A DNA stretch of 64,000 bases. Origin: an uncultured Flavobacteriales bacterium (GTDB taxonomy: Bacteria; Bacteroidota; Bacteroidia; Flavobacteriales_D; Crocinitomicaceae). A program made the position numbers and the translations under genes. The DNA is taken from contig CAJXJK010000003.1 in NCBI GenBank assembly GCA_913054135.1, positions 62,001 through 126,000 of the forward strand. Reading direction: 5' to 3'. Below, piece after piece: positions 53,581 to 62,852 of this stretch; position 1 is the first letter of the stretch, and every line of letters starts with the position of its first letter. The notes under the pieces were generated by a model. The model had not been told where the DNA came from and ran no database searches. It saw nothing but the letters and a program-made list of their open reading frames with translations.

Positions 53581-54834
53581 ATGGAATTGAAAAGGGTTGT
53601 AATAACTGGTTTAGGAGCTTTGACTCCTATTGGAAATACACTTGATGAATATTGGAATTCATTAAAGAATGGTGTAAGTGGTGCAGCCCCAATCGAGTCT
53701 TTTGACGCGTCTAAATTTAAAACACAGTTTGCTTGCGAACTTAAAAACTTTAACATTCAAGATCATCTTGATCGTAAAGAGGCAAGAAAACTAGACAAAT
53801 TTTCTCAGTATGCCATGGTTTCCAGTGCGGAAGCTATGGCAGACTCGGGAATTGATCTAGAAAAAATCAATCTCGACCGTGCCGGGGTTGTTTGGGGTTC
53901 TGGAATTGGAGGATTAAAAACTTTCCAAGATGAATCTCGTGATTTTTGGGCAGGTGATGGTACACCAAGATTTAACCCATTCTTTATCCCTAAAATGATT
54001 GTTGATATTGCTGCAGGGCATATTTCAATCAAATACGGATTTAGAGGGCCAAATTATGTTACTGTATCAGCATGTGCTTCTTCAAACAATGCAATGATTG
54101 ATGCCTTCAATTTAATTAGATTAAATAAGGCTGACATTATCATGTCTGGTGGATCTGAGGCTTGTGTTAATGAATCTGGAATTGGAGGATTTAACGCGCT
54201 TAAGGCATTATCTACTAGAAATGACGACCCAAAAACTGCTTCTCGTCCATTTGATGTGGATCGTGAAGGTTTTGTTTTAGGTGAAGGATCTGCTGCAATC
54301 GTAATTGAAGAATTAGAACATGCGAAAGCAAGGGGAGCCAAAATTTACTGTGAAATCGTGGGAAGCGGATTATCTGCTGATGCTCATCATATCACTGCAC
54401 CACATCCTGATGGAATTGGAGCAAAAAGTGTTATGGTTCAAGCTTTAGAAGAGGCAGGAATTCAACCTGAGGACATAGATTATATTAATGTGCACGGAAC
54501 ATCTACTCCATTAGGAGATATTGCCGAAACTAAGGCAATTAAAGAGGTATTTGGTGAGCATGCTTACAATCTGAACATCTCATCAACAAAATCAATGACA
54601 GGTCACCTATTGGGTGCTGCTGGAGCTATTGAAGCAATTGCTTGTATTAAAGCTATTGAAAACAATATTGTTCCTCCAACAATTAATCACTTTACTGATG
54701 ATCCTGATATTGACAACAAACTTAACTTCACATTTAACAAAGCGCAGGAAAGAACTGTAGATTACGCTTTGACGAATACGTTTGGTTTTGGTGGGCATAA
54801 TACCTCAGTTATATTTAAAGCATATAACGATTAG
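53581..54834 (+). CDS. fabF: 3-oxoacyl-ACP synthase II
   Basis: 417 aa. Condensing enzyme of chain elongation in fatty acid synthesis. Cys-His-His triad: C165 in VSACASSNNAM, H305 in NVHGTSTPLGD, H342 in SMTGHLLGAAGAIE. RVVITGLGALTPIGN at the start and FGFGGHNTSVIF at the end are family marks. Co-transcribed with acpP and rnc (3 bp to the rnc start). Confidence 0.97.
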   Translation: MELKRVVITGLGALTPIGNTLDEYWNSLKNGVSGAAPIESFDASKFKTQFACELKNFNIQDHLDRKEARKLDKFSQYAMVSSAEAMADSGIDLEKINLDRAGVVWGSGIGGLKTFQDESRDFWAGDGTPRFNPFFIPKMIVDIAAGHISIKYGFRGPNYVTVSACASSNNAMIDAFNLIRLNKADIIMSGGSEACVNESGIGGFNALKALSTRNDDPKTASRPFDVDREGFVLGEGSAAIVIEELEHAKARGAKIYCEIVGSGLSADAHHITAPHPDGIGAKSVMVQALEEAGIQPEDIDYINVHGTSTPLGDIAETKAIKEVFGEHAYNLNISSTKSMTGHLLGAAGAIEAIACIKAIENNIVPPTINHFTDDPDIDNKLNFTFNKAQERTVDYALTNTFGFGGHNTSVIFKAYND

Positions 54835-54837
54835 TAA

Positions 54838-55554
54838 TTGTTACAATTATTTCGTAGAAAAAAGAAAAGTCAGGGTAACCTTGAACTAGTTTCTTTCTTG
54901 TTAAAGAAATTTGGTTACAGACCTAAGAACTTAGCACTATTTGAGCAAGCATTGACTCATAAATCGTACAGTAATACGAAGAACAATGTTGAAAGCAATG
55001 AACGGCTTGAGTACTTAGGGGATACTGTTATTGACCTAATTGTAGCTGAATATCTTTTCGAAAAATTCCCTGATAAAGACGAAGGCTTTTTAACAAAAGT
55101 AAAGGCCAAAATTGTCAATAGAAAGATGCTATCAAGCATTGGAGCCGAGCTTGAACTTGAAAAGCATATCCGCTATAAAACAGGAAGATCAATTAGAATT
55201 GCGACCATTGAAGGAAATGCCTTTGAAGCAATAATAGGTGCTCTCTATTTAGATTCTAATTATGAAATGGCCAAGAAGGTTTTTAATCAAAGAATTATTA
55301 GAAACTACATTAACTTGAATGAAGTGCTTGAGCAAGAAATTGATTTTAAAAGTGCTTTACTTATTTGGGGCCAAAGAAATAAGCTTCAAGTGCAGTTCAA
55401 AATTGTTGAAGAAGCTGCCAAAGACAATAATTTCCAATATACTTCTTGTGTTATTATCAATGATAAAAAATGGGGAATTGGTAAAGGGAAGTCAAAAAAA
55501 GAAGCCGAGCAGCATGCTTCTAAAGAAACATTGGAGCTACTCGGCGTTCAGTAA
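54838..55554 (+). CDS. rnc: ribonuclease III
   Basis: 238 aa. Cuts double-stranded RNA (rRNA and mRNA maturation). Start at TTG 54838, 3 bp after the fabF stop; a later start would still keep the catalytic domain. Signature NERLEYLGDTVIDL (E55 to D62) and IEGNAFEAIIGALYLD with E130. The residue three before E130 is N127 where E. coli has Asp, a change I recall as usual in Bacteroidota. A C-terminal dsRNA-binding domain (about 165-238) ends WGIGKGKSKKEAEQHASKETLELLG. Converges with the 222-aa SprB-repeat gene. Confidence 0.95.
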   Translation: MLQLFRRKKKSQGNLELVSFLLKKFGYRPKNLALFEQALTHKSYSNTKNNVESNERLEYLGDTVIDLIVAEYLFEKFPDKDEGFLTKVKAKIVNRKMLSSIGAELELEKHIRYKTGRSIRIATIEGNAFEAIIGALYLDSNYEMAKKVFNQRIIRNYINLNEVLEQEIDFKSALLIWGQRNKLQVQFKIVEEAAKDNNFQYTSCVIINDKKWGIGKGKSKKEAEQHASKETLELLGVQ

Positions 55555-55577
55555 ACCTGATCTTACTCTTTACGACA

Positions 55578-56246
55578 CTAGTAATCCGACATAATTACCA
55601 TGTTATCTTCAAATCTGTTATTATCGTTTGTAATAATTGTAGGGTTAAGTTTTGACACCATAACCACTCTGTCGTTTTTAGACAAAATTCGCTTGCTTTC
55701 TTGAATTTCTGGCGCTTCATTGTCATCTATTACTTGAATAAATTGTTTTGATTGGCATGAGTTCACATCTGTTATTATCAATTCGTGAATTCCATTTCCT
55801 AATTGACTGATTTCAAGATCAGACTCTATTTGTTTACCATCTAATTCATAAGAATAAGGTGCATTTAGACCTCTGGCACTAGTAGTTAGCTCAAGCTCAG
55901 ATGTAGCGCTAGCATACAAAAGAGACTTTGTTGGGTCTTCAATTTTTATTGATTTAAAAAAGATTGAATCCAATGCGTCTTTTACTTGTACAAAATAAAC
56001 TCCGGCTTTTAGGTCACTTGCTTTTGGTGAAGATTGTGCTGGAAAAGTGTTCCATAAGAACGTATAAGGAGCTTGTCCTCCTTTAGCCTGAACTAAGGCA
56101 GATCCGTTATCGCCTCCATTACATGAAGGACTTTCAATCATTATAACTTCAATATTCAATTTTTTTGATGCTTCTAATTCATTAGAAAAAGAGATTGTAG
56201 ATAAACTAAATAAAACTACTGCTGAGATTGTGTGTAAAGTTTTCAT
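55578..56246 (-). CDS. secreted protein with SprB-type repeats
   Basis: 222 aa. Signal peptide MKTLHTISAVVLFSLSTISFS. It contains one good SprB repeat: SPSCNGGDNGSALVQAKGGQAPYTFLWN ... DLKAGVYFVQVKDA, followed by a second, weaker one (ASATSELELTTSARGLNAPYSYEL ... GNGIHELIITDVNSC). No T9SS sorting domain is seen at its C-terminus (ends NRFEDNMVIMSDY), unlike the large gene upstream, so export is by Sec only or the anchor is unusual. It shares an upstream palindrome with that gene. Confidence 0.75.
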   Translation of the reverse strand: MKTLHTISAVVLFSLSTISFSNELEASKKLNIEVIMIESPSCNGGDNGSALVQAKGGQAPYTFLWNTFPAQSSPKASDLKAGVYFVQVKDALDSIFFKSIKIEDPTKSLLYASATSELELTTSARGLNAPYSYELDGKQIESDLEISQLGNGIHELIITDVNSCQSKQFIQVIDDNEAPEIQESKRILSKNDRVVMVSKLNPTIITNDNNRFEDNMVIMSDY

Positions 56247-56457
56247 AAGACTAATTTTTGGGCCCGAAGGCAGTTTAGGTATATGGCCTTTTCTTGATTC
56301 TGATGTCGGTCAGATAATTCACAAGAAAAAGCTTTGTGTTTTTCGTTACTCACAAGTTAGGTCTATTTTCAGTTTGAAGTCAAGTTGTTTTCGACTAATA
56401 TAATTCAGTTCTAAACAGATTGAGGCAGCACAAAACCCCTGACACGAAGGGGTTTAA

Positions 56458-56482
56458 TTTATTATGCGAGCACATTAAACGA
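56458..56482 (-). promoter_or_regulatory. operator-like palindrome upstream of the 222-aa SprB-repeat gene
   Basis: Matches 60899-60923 at 20 of 25 positions, both upstream of minus-strand SprB-repeat genes (212 bp and 172 bp from the start codons). The half sites TTATTATGC and GCACATTAA pair imperfectly as a two-fold symmetric site, as for a dimeric helix-turn-helix regulator. The regulator is unknown. Confidence 0.5.
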
Positions 56483-56601
56483 TTGAGAAAATGGCTTTAG
56501 AATTTCGACAAAACCCCTATTTTCAAAGACGAATAAAAGGCTATATCTATTTGATGTTGAACTATTTATTCGTTTTTATAACGATTATGAAACTTTATAG
56601 C

Positions 56602-56639
56602 AAAAAAATGCCCCTAATTCTCTAGAAGAACTAGGGGCA
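56602..56639 (-). terminator. intrinsic terminator of the 1353-aa gene
   Basis: On the minus strand TGCCCCTA pairs with TAGGGGCA (plus strand positions 56609-56616 and 56632-56639) around a 15-nt loop, followed by seven T (56608-56602). It lies 27 bp after the stop codon. Confidence 0.88.
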
Positions 56640-56665
56640 GCAGGGCAATTATGAGGATTAATCGG

Positions 56666-59600
56666 TTATCTCAATAGGGTCACATGTCCTACCAATTCAT
56701 GTGGTTTCCCAACATTATCAGTGACAATAATTTTCCAAATATATACCCCGTCTCTGGCAATATCACCTAGGTATCTTCCATCCCAGGCACCTTCAAGATC
56801 TTCAGTGCTAAAAATAATTTCTCCCCAACGGTCAAAGATTAAGAACTCGTAATCGTCAATAACCACATCTCTCATGATAGGTTTGAAGCTATTGTTCAAT
56901 CCATTGCCATCAGGAGTAAAGGCATTTGGCACGTATACGGTATAACTACCAATCACCTCAATTAAGTGAATCATGGTGTCAGAACAACCGTATTCATTGT
57001 GAATGATCTGAGTTACTTCATATTCGCCTGTTTCTTCAAACACATGAGAAGGTCTCTCTTCAGTTGAAATAAAGTCTCCTTCTAAATACCATTCCCACTC
57101 TTGCGGATTACCATGAGAGATATCTACAAACTCTGTAACTTCTCCTTGCTGCGCAGGGTCTGGGTTGAAATAGAAGTTTGCTTCAGGGTTTTCATAAACC
57201 TCAACTCCAATTAACTCTTCAAAATTAAATGTACATCCATTTGAAAATGTCATGTGGGCAGTTGCAACAGTTACGTTTGAATAGGTTGAAACCAATGAAG
57301 GGTCTGCCTGATCATATAATTGTCCGTTAATTGTCCATGTTACTCCTTCTAAAGAATAGTTGTATTCTTCATAAGAATATCCGAAAGCCGTCTCAACACT
57401 TTCACAACCTTCTGTTCCGTTTCCAAAAACATAAGCAGTTGGAGGCATAAAGACATCAATCATAGTTGACGCACTCAATTGTTCCCCACACATGTTTTCA
57501 ATGGTATATGTATACAAAGTAGGTTGGTTAGGAGTCACAACATGAGGTCCGTTTCCATCAAGTGAAGTATCGTTCCAATATGAATTCACCAAGTATGAAG
57601 TGTCTTGAATGATACCTTGAATCATTGCAGATCCACCAAAACAGATTGTATCTGGAGTGCCAATCACACTTAAATTATTAGGGTCCATAAAAATTGGTCC
57701 CATCCATACTGTATCTGAAACGGTAGGGCAATTACCTGTGTTTACTAATTGAATAGAGATTTCTAAAGAGTCATTAATCGGATATTCAAAGGTGTTTTCT
57801 TGACCTTGAAATACCTGATCTACCAACCAGAAATAATCATATTGATTGTTTAAGCCATTGGTTAAGACATTAAAGGTTACCGAATCACCAGGGCAAAAGC
57901 CTTCATCAAAATTGATTTGAGCTGTTACTTGGTCATATTCAATTATCTCAACGTTCTCTATTGCATTACATCCATTATCATCAGTAACAGTCACGAAATA
58001 ATGACCTTCGCTAAGTGAATCTACTAATTGAGTTGTGTCACCATTTGACCACATATAAGTGTATGGAGCTGTTCCGCCTTGCGGCTGAGCAGATGCAACA
58101 CCAGCACTATCTCCAAAACAAATTATGTTTCCTAATATTTGAGTGTTAGGGTCAAGAACATCTGGCTCGCTTACATTCACATCTACGTCAGAAACACATC
58201 CGTTATCATCAGTGATTGTTACCGTATAGTCACCAGCCGAAATATTGTTCACGTCCGGAGTAAATTCTGGTGGATTAGTATTCCATACATATGAATATGG
58301 AGCTGTTCCTCCTGTTGAAGCTGTTTGAATTTGACCATTAGCTTCTCCATTACAAAGCGGTGAAGAAACTGAAATGGCGTTAATATTTAAAGGCGCTATT
58401 TCTTGAATTTCAAAATTGAGCGTGTCAATACAACCATTGACATCTGTAACTTCAACCCAATAATAACCTGCGTCTAATCCTGTTAAATTTGATTGATCGG
58501 GACAAACACAATTCCAGTTATAATTGAAAGGGGCAGCACCTCCTGTCATCATAATGTCTACAGTTCCGTCATTTCCGTTTTCACAACTTACTGGTGTCGA
58601 GTTTCCAACTGAGGCCACCCCTGTTGGGTTGTCAATTAGAATCATAGAAGCAGTGTCTTGACATCCATTTTGATCAATAGCTGTTACCGAATAATTACCT
58701 GCGTTCAAGTTTGTGATTGCAAATGTAGTTTCGTTATTCGACCATAAATAATCGATCTGACCAATACCATTTGTAACGTCTGCCATCAAGTGACCATTTA
58801 CGTCAGAACATAATTCTTCTTGAATTAGAACTACATCAACAAAGAAAGTATCTGGCTGATTGATGTTCACCACAACCGAAGCAAGGCATCCATTATTATC
58901 AGTTATCTCAGCAACATAACCTCCTGCTGGCAAGCCATCCATAAAAAATGCGTCATTTTGTAATGTAAGCCAGTCGATTGTATAGTTTGGAGTTCCACCA
59001 TTAACCGCAACAGTTACAGAACCATCAGCCAGGCCAAAACAGCTCACATTAGCTTGAGAACTAACATAAGGACTTAAAGCAGGTGGGTTATTCAAATGTC
59101 CGTCATCTGTGATAATACATCCATTGGCATCAGTAACAATAACTTCATGGTTTCCTGAACCTACATTCATAAGTGGGTTTCCATAATAATTTTCATCTGG
59201 CCAAAAGAAAGTGTACGGAGCTGTTCCTCCGTTTACAATTGCCTCAACTTGTCCGTCTTCATCATCATGACATAAAGGGTCAGTTTCGTTAAACTGCAAT
59301 GCAAGTACGTTTGGCTCCTCAATCACAAAGAATTGAGTATCAAGACAACCAATTGTGTTTGTTGCCTCTGCCCAGTAATTACCTAAAGCTAAATTAGCAA
59401 TGGCGTTTCCTGATTCATTAGTGCTCCATTGATATCCATAGTTTGGTTCAGTTGAACTGGCCAATGCGCTTCCATCAGATAATCCATTACAAGAAATTGA
59501 ATCGATATTTAAGTTAAAGTTGACTGGGTTCTCAATTTGTAATTGATATTGAATGGTATCAGCACATTCTAATCCTTTTTCAACTATTAAAGTGATATCA

Positions 59601-60727
59601 TAAGTCCCAGGATTAGGGAAAGTGAATGAAGGTTCAAAATTTAATGAAGTATCTGCAGGATTAAGCGTTCCGAAATCCCAAAAATAATCATTGATGAGTC
59701 CTGTACTTGTATTCAAAAAGTCAACATTAAGACCATTACAGTTCGTTACAATATCAATTCCGGCTTGATTTGGAGGTGGACAATTGAGAACGTTAAATTG
59801 AAAATCTCTTGTGATTCTTCCAATAAGAACTCCGTTTCGGTATTCGTCTATCATCACGCCCACAACATATTGGCCAGGCATAGTTGGTGTACCTGTGATT
59901 AATCCTCCATTTGAAATTGCCAAACCTGGAAGTAATCCTGGAGCTGGATCTAATGGGTCTGTTGCTCCAAAACCTCCCTGCCAATTAACAGTAGAAATAT
60001 TAATGTTGTTTGGTGGTGGAACTCCTCCATATGTGATTCCGCCATTATTTTGACCGTCAAATGGGGTATAAAATGAATAAACTAATTGATCTCCATCATA
60101 ATCTGAAGCAGAGAAATTTAAATTCAAGTCTTCTCCTGCACACACATAAACCGGTGGTACGTCATTAAAAAATGGACTTGAGTTGTTTAAAATCGCAAAT
60201 CTATCTGGTACATACGCATAAAATGTTTCTTGCGCGTTGAGTGGATTAGTAATGTTTTGAATAGTTCCGTTTCTACAGCAAATAGTGTAGTATAAATGAT
60301 AACCACCTATTCCTGCTGGCAAAGTCACAATTGCTTGATAAATTGCCTCTTCAACACAAATTCCCGGATCAAAAGTACACGAAGGTGCGTCAGGAGATAG
60401 TGTGTCTCGGCTAATTCTTGGTAAAACAAAATTTCCGAATGGCGCAGGGACTGAACCATCTGGTCCTCTTCTGCACATCACATTTACATTATTAGGGATA
60501 TTCGCCGTATTCGGTGAGCAATCAGCATAAAGCTTAACAGTTAATAAATAATTGTCATTCTCTAATTGCTGATAAGTGATTCCGCCACCTACTACGTGCG
60601 TAGCAGAAGCACTGATTGCAAAACTCATTGTAAAAATGATTAGTGCAAAAAATTGTTTGATTTTATTATTGGGGTAAAGTTTACTGCATTCTTCTTCTTT
60701 TACCATTTTGGTGGTGACTAATTTCAT
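56666..60727 (-). CDS. large T9SS type B cargo protein with PKD domains and seven SprB repeats
   Basis: 1353 aa. Signal peptide in the first 45 residues (FFALIIFTMSFAISASA). An N-terminal region (about 46-315) with paired cysteines is shared by many Bacteroidota adhesins. A PKD-like domain (about 325-400, YFWDFGTLNPADTSLNFEPSF) precedes seven tandem SprB repeats, each of about 65-85 residues (about 410-945), recognised by C-x2-x-x-DG ... GGTAPY ... W ... GxYxVTVTDxNGC. Further beta domains and a second PKD (EWEWYLEGDFISTEERPSHVF) come next. The C-terminus is a T9SS type B (gliding-type) sorting domain: YVPNAFTPDGNGLNNSFKPI ... FDRWGEIIFST ... DGVYIWKIIVTDNVGKPHELVGHVTLLR. SprB is the mobile surface adhesin of gliding flavobacteria, so a surface adhesin is likely. 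Confidence 0.92.
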   Translation of the reverse strand: MKLVTTKMVKEEECSKLYPNNKIKQFFALIIFTMSFAISASATHVVGGGITYQQLENDNYLLTVKLYADCSPNTANIPNNVNVMCRRGPDGSVPAPFGNFVLPRISRDTLSPDAPSCTFDPGICVEEAIYQAIVTLPAGIGGYHLYYTICCRNGTIQNITNPLNAQETFYAYVPDRFAILNNSSPFFNDVPPVYVCAGEDLNLNFSASDYDGDQLVYSFYTPFDGQNNGGITYGGVPPPNNINISTVNWQGGFGATDPLDPAPGLLPGLAISNGGLITGTPTMPGQYVVGVMIDEYRNGVLIGRITRDFQFNVLNCPPPNQAGIDIVTNCNGLNVDFLNTSTGLINDYFWDFGTLNPADTSLNFEPSFTFPNPGTYDITLIVEKGLECADTIQYQLQIENPVNFNLNIDSISCNGLSDGSALASSTEPNYGYQWSTNESGNAIANLALGNYWAEATNTIGCLDTQFFVIEEPNVLALQFNETDPLCHDDEDGQVEAIVNGGTAPYTFFWPDENYYGNPLMNVGSGNHEVIVTDANGCIITDDGHLNNPPALSPYVSSQANVSCFGLADGSVTVAVNGGTPNYTIDWLTLQNDAFFMDGLPAGGYVAEITDNNGCLASVVVNINQPDTFFVDVVLIQEELCSDVNGHLMADVTNGIGQIDYLWSNNETTFAITNLNAGNYSVTAIDQNGCQDTASMILIDNPTGVASVGNSTPVSCENGNDGTVDIMMTGGAAPFNYNWNCVCPDQSNLTGLDAGYYWVEVTDVNGCIDTLNFEIQEIAPLNINAISVSSPLCNGEANGQIQTASTGGTAPYSYVWNTNPPEFTPDVNNISAGDYTVTITDDNGCVSDVDVNVSEPDVLDPNTQILGNIICFGDSAGVASAQPQGGTAPYTYMWSNGDTTQLVDSLSEGHYFVTVTDDNGCNAIENVEIIEYDQVTAQINFDEGFCPGDSVTFNVLTNGLNNQYDYFWLVDQVFQGQENTFEYPINDSLEISIQLVNTGNCPTVSDTVWMGPIFMDPNNLSVIGTPDTICFGGSAMIQGIIQDTSYLVNSYWNDTSLDGNGPHVVTPNQPTLYTYTIENMCGEQLSASTMIDVFMPPTAYVFGNGTEGCESVETAFGYSYEEYNYSLEGVTWTINGQLYDQADPSLVSTYSNVTVATAHMTFSNGCTFNFEELIGVEVYENPEANFYFNPDPAQQGEVTEFVDISHGNPQEWEWYLEGDFISTEERPSHVFEETGEYEVTQIIHNEYGCSDTMIHLIEVIGSYTVYVPNAFTPDGNGLNNSFKPIMRDVVIDDYEFLIFDRWGEIIFSTEDLEGAWDGRYLGDIARDGVYIWKIIVTDNVGKPHELVGHVTLLR

Positions 60728-61027
60728 AGGAGTAGGATTTTGTACAGCTAATCATGTTTGAAAAGTTTTTATTAGTTGTAATTGGTTTCCATATAAGTTA
60801 GCGAATTAATCAGGTACGAGTCAAGTCTTTTATTCTCTCAAACCCCTTATTATCACTGAATTTGAGCTAAAAATAATTTCAAAGTAGGTTTGCTTAGGTT
60901 TATTATGCGTGCATACTAAACCGTTTTAGGAGGGTTGCCTCACTTACCGAAAAAAATCACCTTTTTTTTTGAAAAAAATTGAAATTAACCCTGTTTTAAA
61001 GCAGATATTGGCCAAATGTTAGCGCTT
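60728..61027. other. 300-bp intergenic region without a gene
   Basis: AT-rich. It holds the palindrome at 60899-60923 and a run of nine T next to a run of seven A around 60962-60978. It is the promoter region of the large T9SS gene and the downstream flank of the yqaA-like gene. I see no coding sequence in it. Confidence 0.5.
60899..60923 (-). promoter_or_regulatory. operator-like palindrome upstream of the 1353-aa SprB-repeat gene
   Basis: Half sites TTATTATGC and GCATACTAA are symmetric at most positions (TTAnTATGC/GCATAnTAA). It lies 172 bp before the start codon on the minus strand; a TACTTTG element (a possible -7 box) is found about 16 bp further toward the gene. Shares 20 of 25 bases with 56458-56482. 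Confidence 0.5.
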
Positions 61028-61468
61028 TTAGCCCAGCGCTTGAAGATAAATCCAGGTTAAAATGGCGTATCTGGCAAATTTTCCGATCAAAATCATAATC
61101 GTTAATGGCCAGAACTTGACTCTAAGTATACCAAGAACCACTACCATTGGATCCCCAATGAAAGGTAACCAGGCTAAAAGACCAAGTAAATAGCCATGTT
61201 TTGAAAATCGTGCTTCCCATTTATTTAAGCGTTCAGGATTTAGTTTGAATTTTGCTATTACCCAATCAGAACTACCAAATCTTCCTAATCCGTAATTCGT
61301 TAGTCCGCCTAAGGTGTTTCCAATGGTTGCAATGAGCAGGCAATAATAGATTGGGTAATCCATTTCATAAAAAGCAATCAAAAGGCCTTCAGACGGAAAT
61401 GGAATGATGGTAGCTGAAAGGAAACTCCCACTAAACAATCCTATTAAACCCCAGCTAATTATATCCAT
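61028..61468 (-). CDS. YqaA family (DedA/SNARE-associated) membrane protein
   Basis: 146 aa from the ATG at 61468 (MDIISWGLIGLFSGSFLSATIIPFPSEGLLIAFYE). A TTG at 61486 is in frame but its codons fall within the metK terminator hairpin, so the internal ATG is preferred. It has about five hydrophobic segments and the YqaA pattern: IPFPSEGLL, LIATIGNTLGGLTNYGLGRFG, and LLAWLPFIGDPMVVVLGILRVKFW. Such proteins belong to the DedA/VTT fold superfamily; the transported lipid, if any, is unknown. It lies 54 bp downstream of the metK stop. Confidence 0.88.
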   Translation of the reverse strand: MDIISWGLIGLFSGSFLSATIIPFPSEGLLIAFYEMDYPIYYCLLIATIGNTLGGLTNYGLGRFGSSDWVIAKFKLNPERLNKWEARFSKHGYLLGLLAWLPFIGDPMVVVLGILRVKFWPLTIMILIGKFARYAILTWIYLQALG

Positions 61469-61500
61469 AAAAAAAGCCTGATTCAAATGAACCAGGCTTT
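61468..61500 (-). terminator. intrinsic terminator of metK
   Basis: On the minus strand AAAGCCTG pairs with CAGGCTTT (plus strand 61493-61500 and 61473-61480) around a 12-nt loop; the T-run continues to 61469. It ends exactly at the ATG of the yqaA-like gene, so that gene probably needs readthrough or a start within the T-run. Confidence 0.85.
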
Positions 61501-61522
61501 AAATGTATCTCGAATTTGGTTA

Positions 61523-62776
61523 TTATAAACCGAATGCCGCTTTTACTTTGTCAACGTAATCAAGTTTCTCCCATGTGAAAGTTTCTACTTCAACATTTTT
61601 GGTAACTCCTTGATTAGTGAATGAAACCGTTTTAATCTCAGGTGTTCTTCCCATGTGACCATAGGCAGCAGTTTCTGAATAAATAGGGTTTCTTAATTTT
61701 AATCTTTGCTCAACAGCAGCAGGACGCATATCGAAAATCTCTGTGATTTTCTCTGCGATTTCACCATCTGTCATATCAACTTTTGCAGTACCATAAGTAT
61801 CTACAAATATTCCCATTGGTTCAACAACCCCAATTGCATAAGAAACTTGAACTAAAATTTCACTAGCTACACCTGCAGCTACTACATTCTTTGCAATGTG
61901 TCTTGTTGCGTAAGCACCAGATCTATCTACTTTAGAAGGATCTTTTCCTGAAAATGCACCACCACCGTGAGCACCTTTACCACCATATGTATCTACAATA
62001 ATTTTTCTACCTGTTAAACCAGTATCTCCGTGAGGACCACCAATAACAAATTTACCTGTTGGGTTAATGTGGTAAGTGATTTGATCATTAAACAATGATT
62101 GAATGTTTGCCGGTAATTTTGCAATAACTCTTGGCATTAACTTCTCTACAATGTCAGATTTGATTTTTGCTAACATTACCTCATCACTTGAATCAAAATC
62201 GTCATGTTGTGTTGAAACAACAATCGCATCAATTCTTTGCGGTACGTTATCATCAGAATATTCTATAGTTACTTGAGATTTTGCATCTGGACGTAAATAA
62301 GGAATATCAGTCATCTCTCTTCTCATATCTGCAAGTTCTTGCAAGATTCTATGAGAAAGATCTAAGGCCAAAGGCATGTAATTTTCAGTTTCAGTAGTTG
62401 CGTAACCGAACATCATTCCTTGATCACCAGCTCCTTGTTCCATAGGGTCAGAACGATCAACACCTCTGTTAATATCATCTGACTGCTCATGAATGGCAGA
62501 AATCACTGCACAAGATTTAGCATCAAATTGATACTCTGACTTTGTGTATCCAATTTTAGCAATAGTATCTCTTGCAATTTGTTGCACATCAAGGTATGCG
62601 TTTGATTTTACCTCACCAGCTAATGTCACCAAGCCAGTTGTTACCAATGTCTCACACGCTACTTTTGACTGTGGGTCAAAGGCCATGAAATAATCAATTA
62701 ATGCGTCTGAAATTTGGTCGGATACTTTATCCGGGTGTCCTTCTGAAACAGATTCAGATGTAAATAAATATGACAT
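61523..62776 (-). CDS. metK: S-adenosylmethionine synthetase
   Basis: 417 aa, standard length plus a short extension. It makes SAM from methionine and ATP. Signatures: [24 protein letters not shown] at the N-terminus, then [22 protein letters not shown] (ATP/metal region), and [30 protein letters not shown], the P-loop-like GGGAFSGKD. It is monocistronic with its own terminator. SAM would feed the two radical SAM proteins in this window as well as general methylation. Confidence 0.97.
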   Translation of the reverse strand: MSYLFTSESVSEGHPDKVSDQISDALIDYFMAFDPQSKVACETLVTTGLVTLAGEVKSNAYLDVQQIARDTIAKIGYTKSEYQFDAKSCAVISAIHEQSDDINRGVDRSDPMEQGAGDQGMMFGYATTETENYMPLALDLSHRILQELADMRREMTDIPYLRPDAKSQVTIEYSDDNVPQRIDAIVVSTQHDDFDSSDEVMLAKIKSDIVEKLMPRVIAKLPANIQSLFNDQITYHINPTGKFVIGGPHGDTGLTGRKIIVDTYGGKGAHGGGAFSGKDPSKVDRSGAYATRHIAKNVVAAGVASEILVQVSYAIGVVEPMGIFVDTYGTAKVDMTDGEIAEKITEIFDMRPAAVEQRLKLRNPIYSETAAYGHMGRTPEIKTVSFTNQGVTKNVEVETFTWEKLDYVDKVKAAFGL

Positions 62777-62806
62777 AGTTAAATTGTTTTCTTCTAATTA
62801 GAACGC

Positions 62807-62814
62807 CAAAAATA
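62807..62814 (-). promoter_or_regulatory. candidate metK promoter (-7 element TATTTTTG)
   Basis: TATTTTTG on the minus strand matches TAnnTTTG and lies 31 bp before the metK ATG. No clear -33 TTTG was found at 17-23 bp upstream, so the assignment is weak. No SAM riboswitch structure is apparent in the 76-bp gap. Confidence 0.35.
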
Positions 62815-62852
62815 ACTATTTTCTATTTGCCTTGAACTAAATAAGTCGAATA

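Larger units (their letters stand above)
56247..56665. other. 419-bp intergenic region with leader hairpin, operator-like palindrome and terminator
   Basis: No gene. From right to left on the minus strand: the terminator of the large gene (56602-56639), then AT-rich DNA, the palindrome TTATTATGCG... at 56458-56482, a hairpin AAACCCCT/AGGGGTTT at 56433-56455, and 190 bp of leader for the 222-aa gene. I see no other coding or RNA signal. Confidence 0.6.

Noticed and set aside
61469-61486. TTG start of the yqaA-like gene
   Set aside because: Its six codons are the metK terminator stem and T-run; the ATG at 61468 gives a family-like N-terminus.
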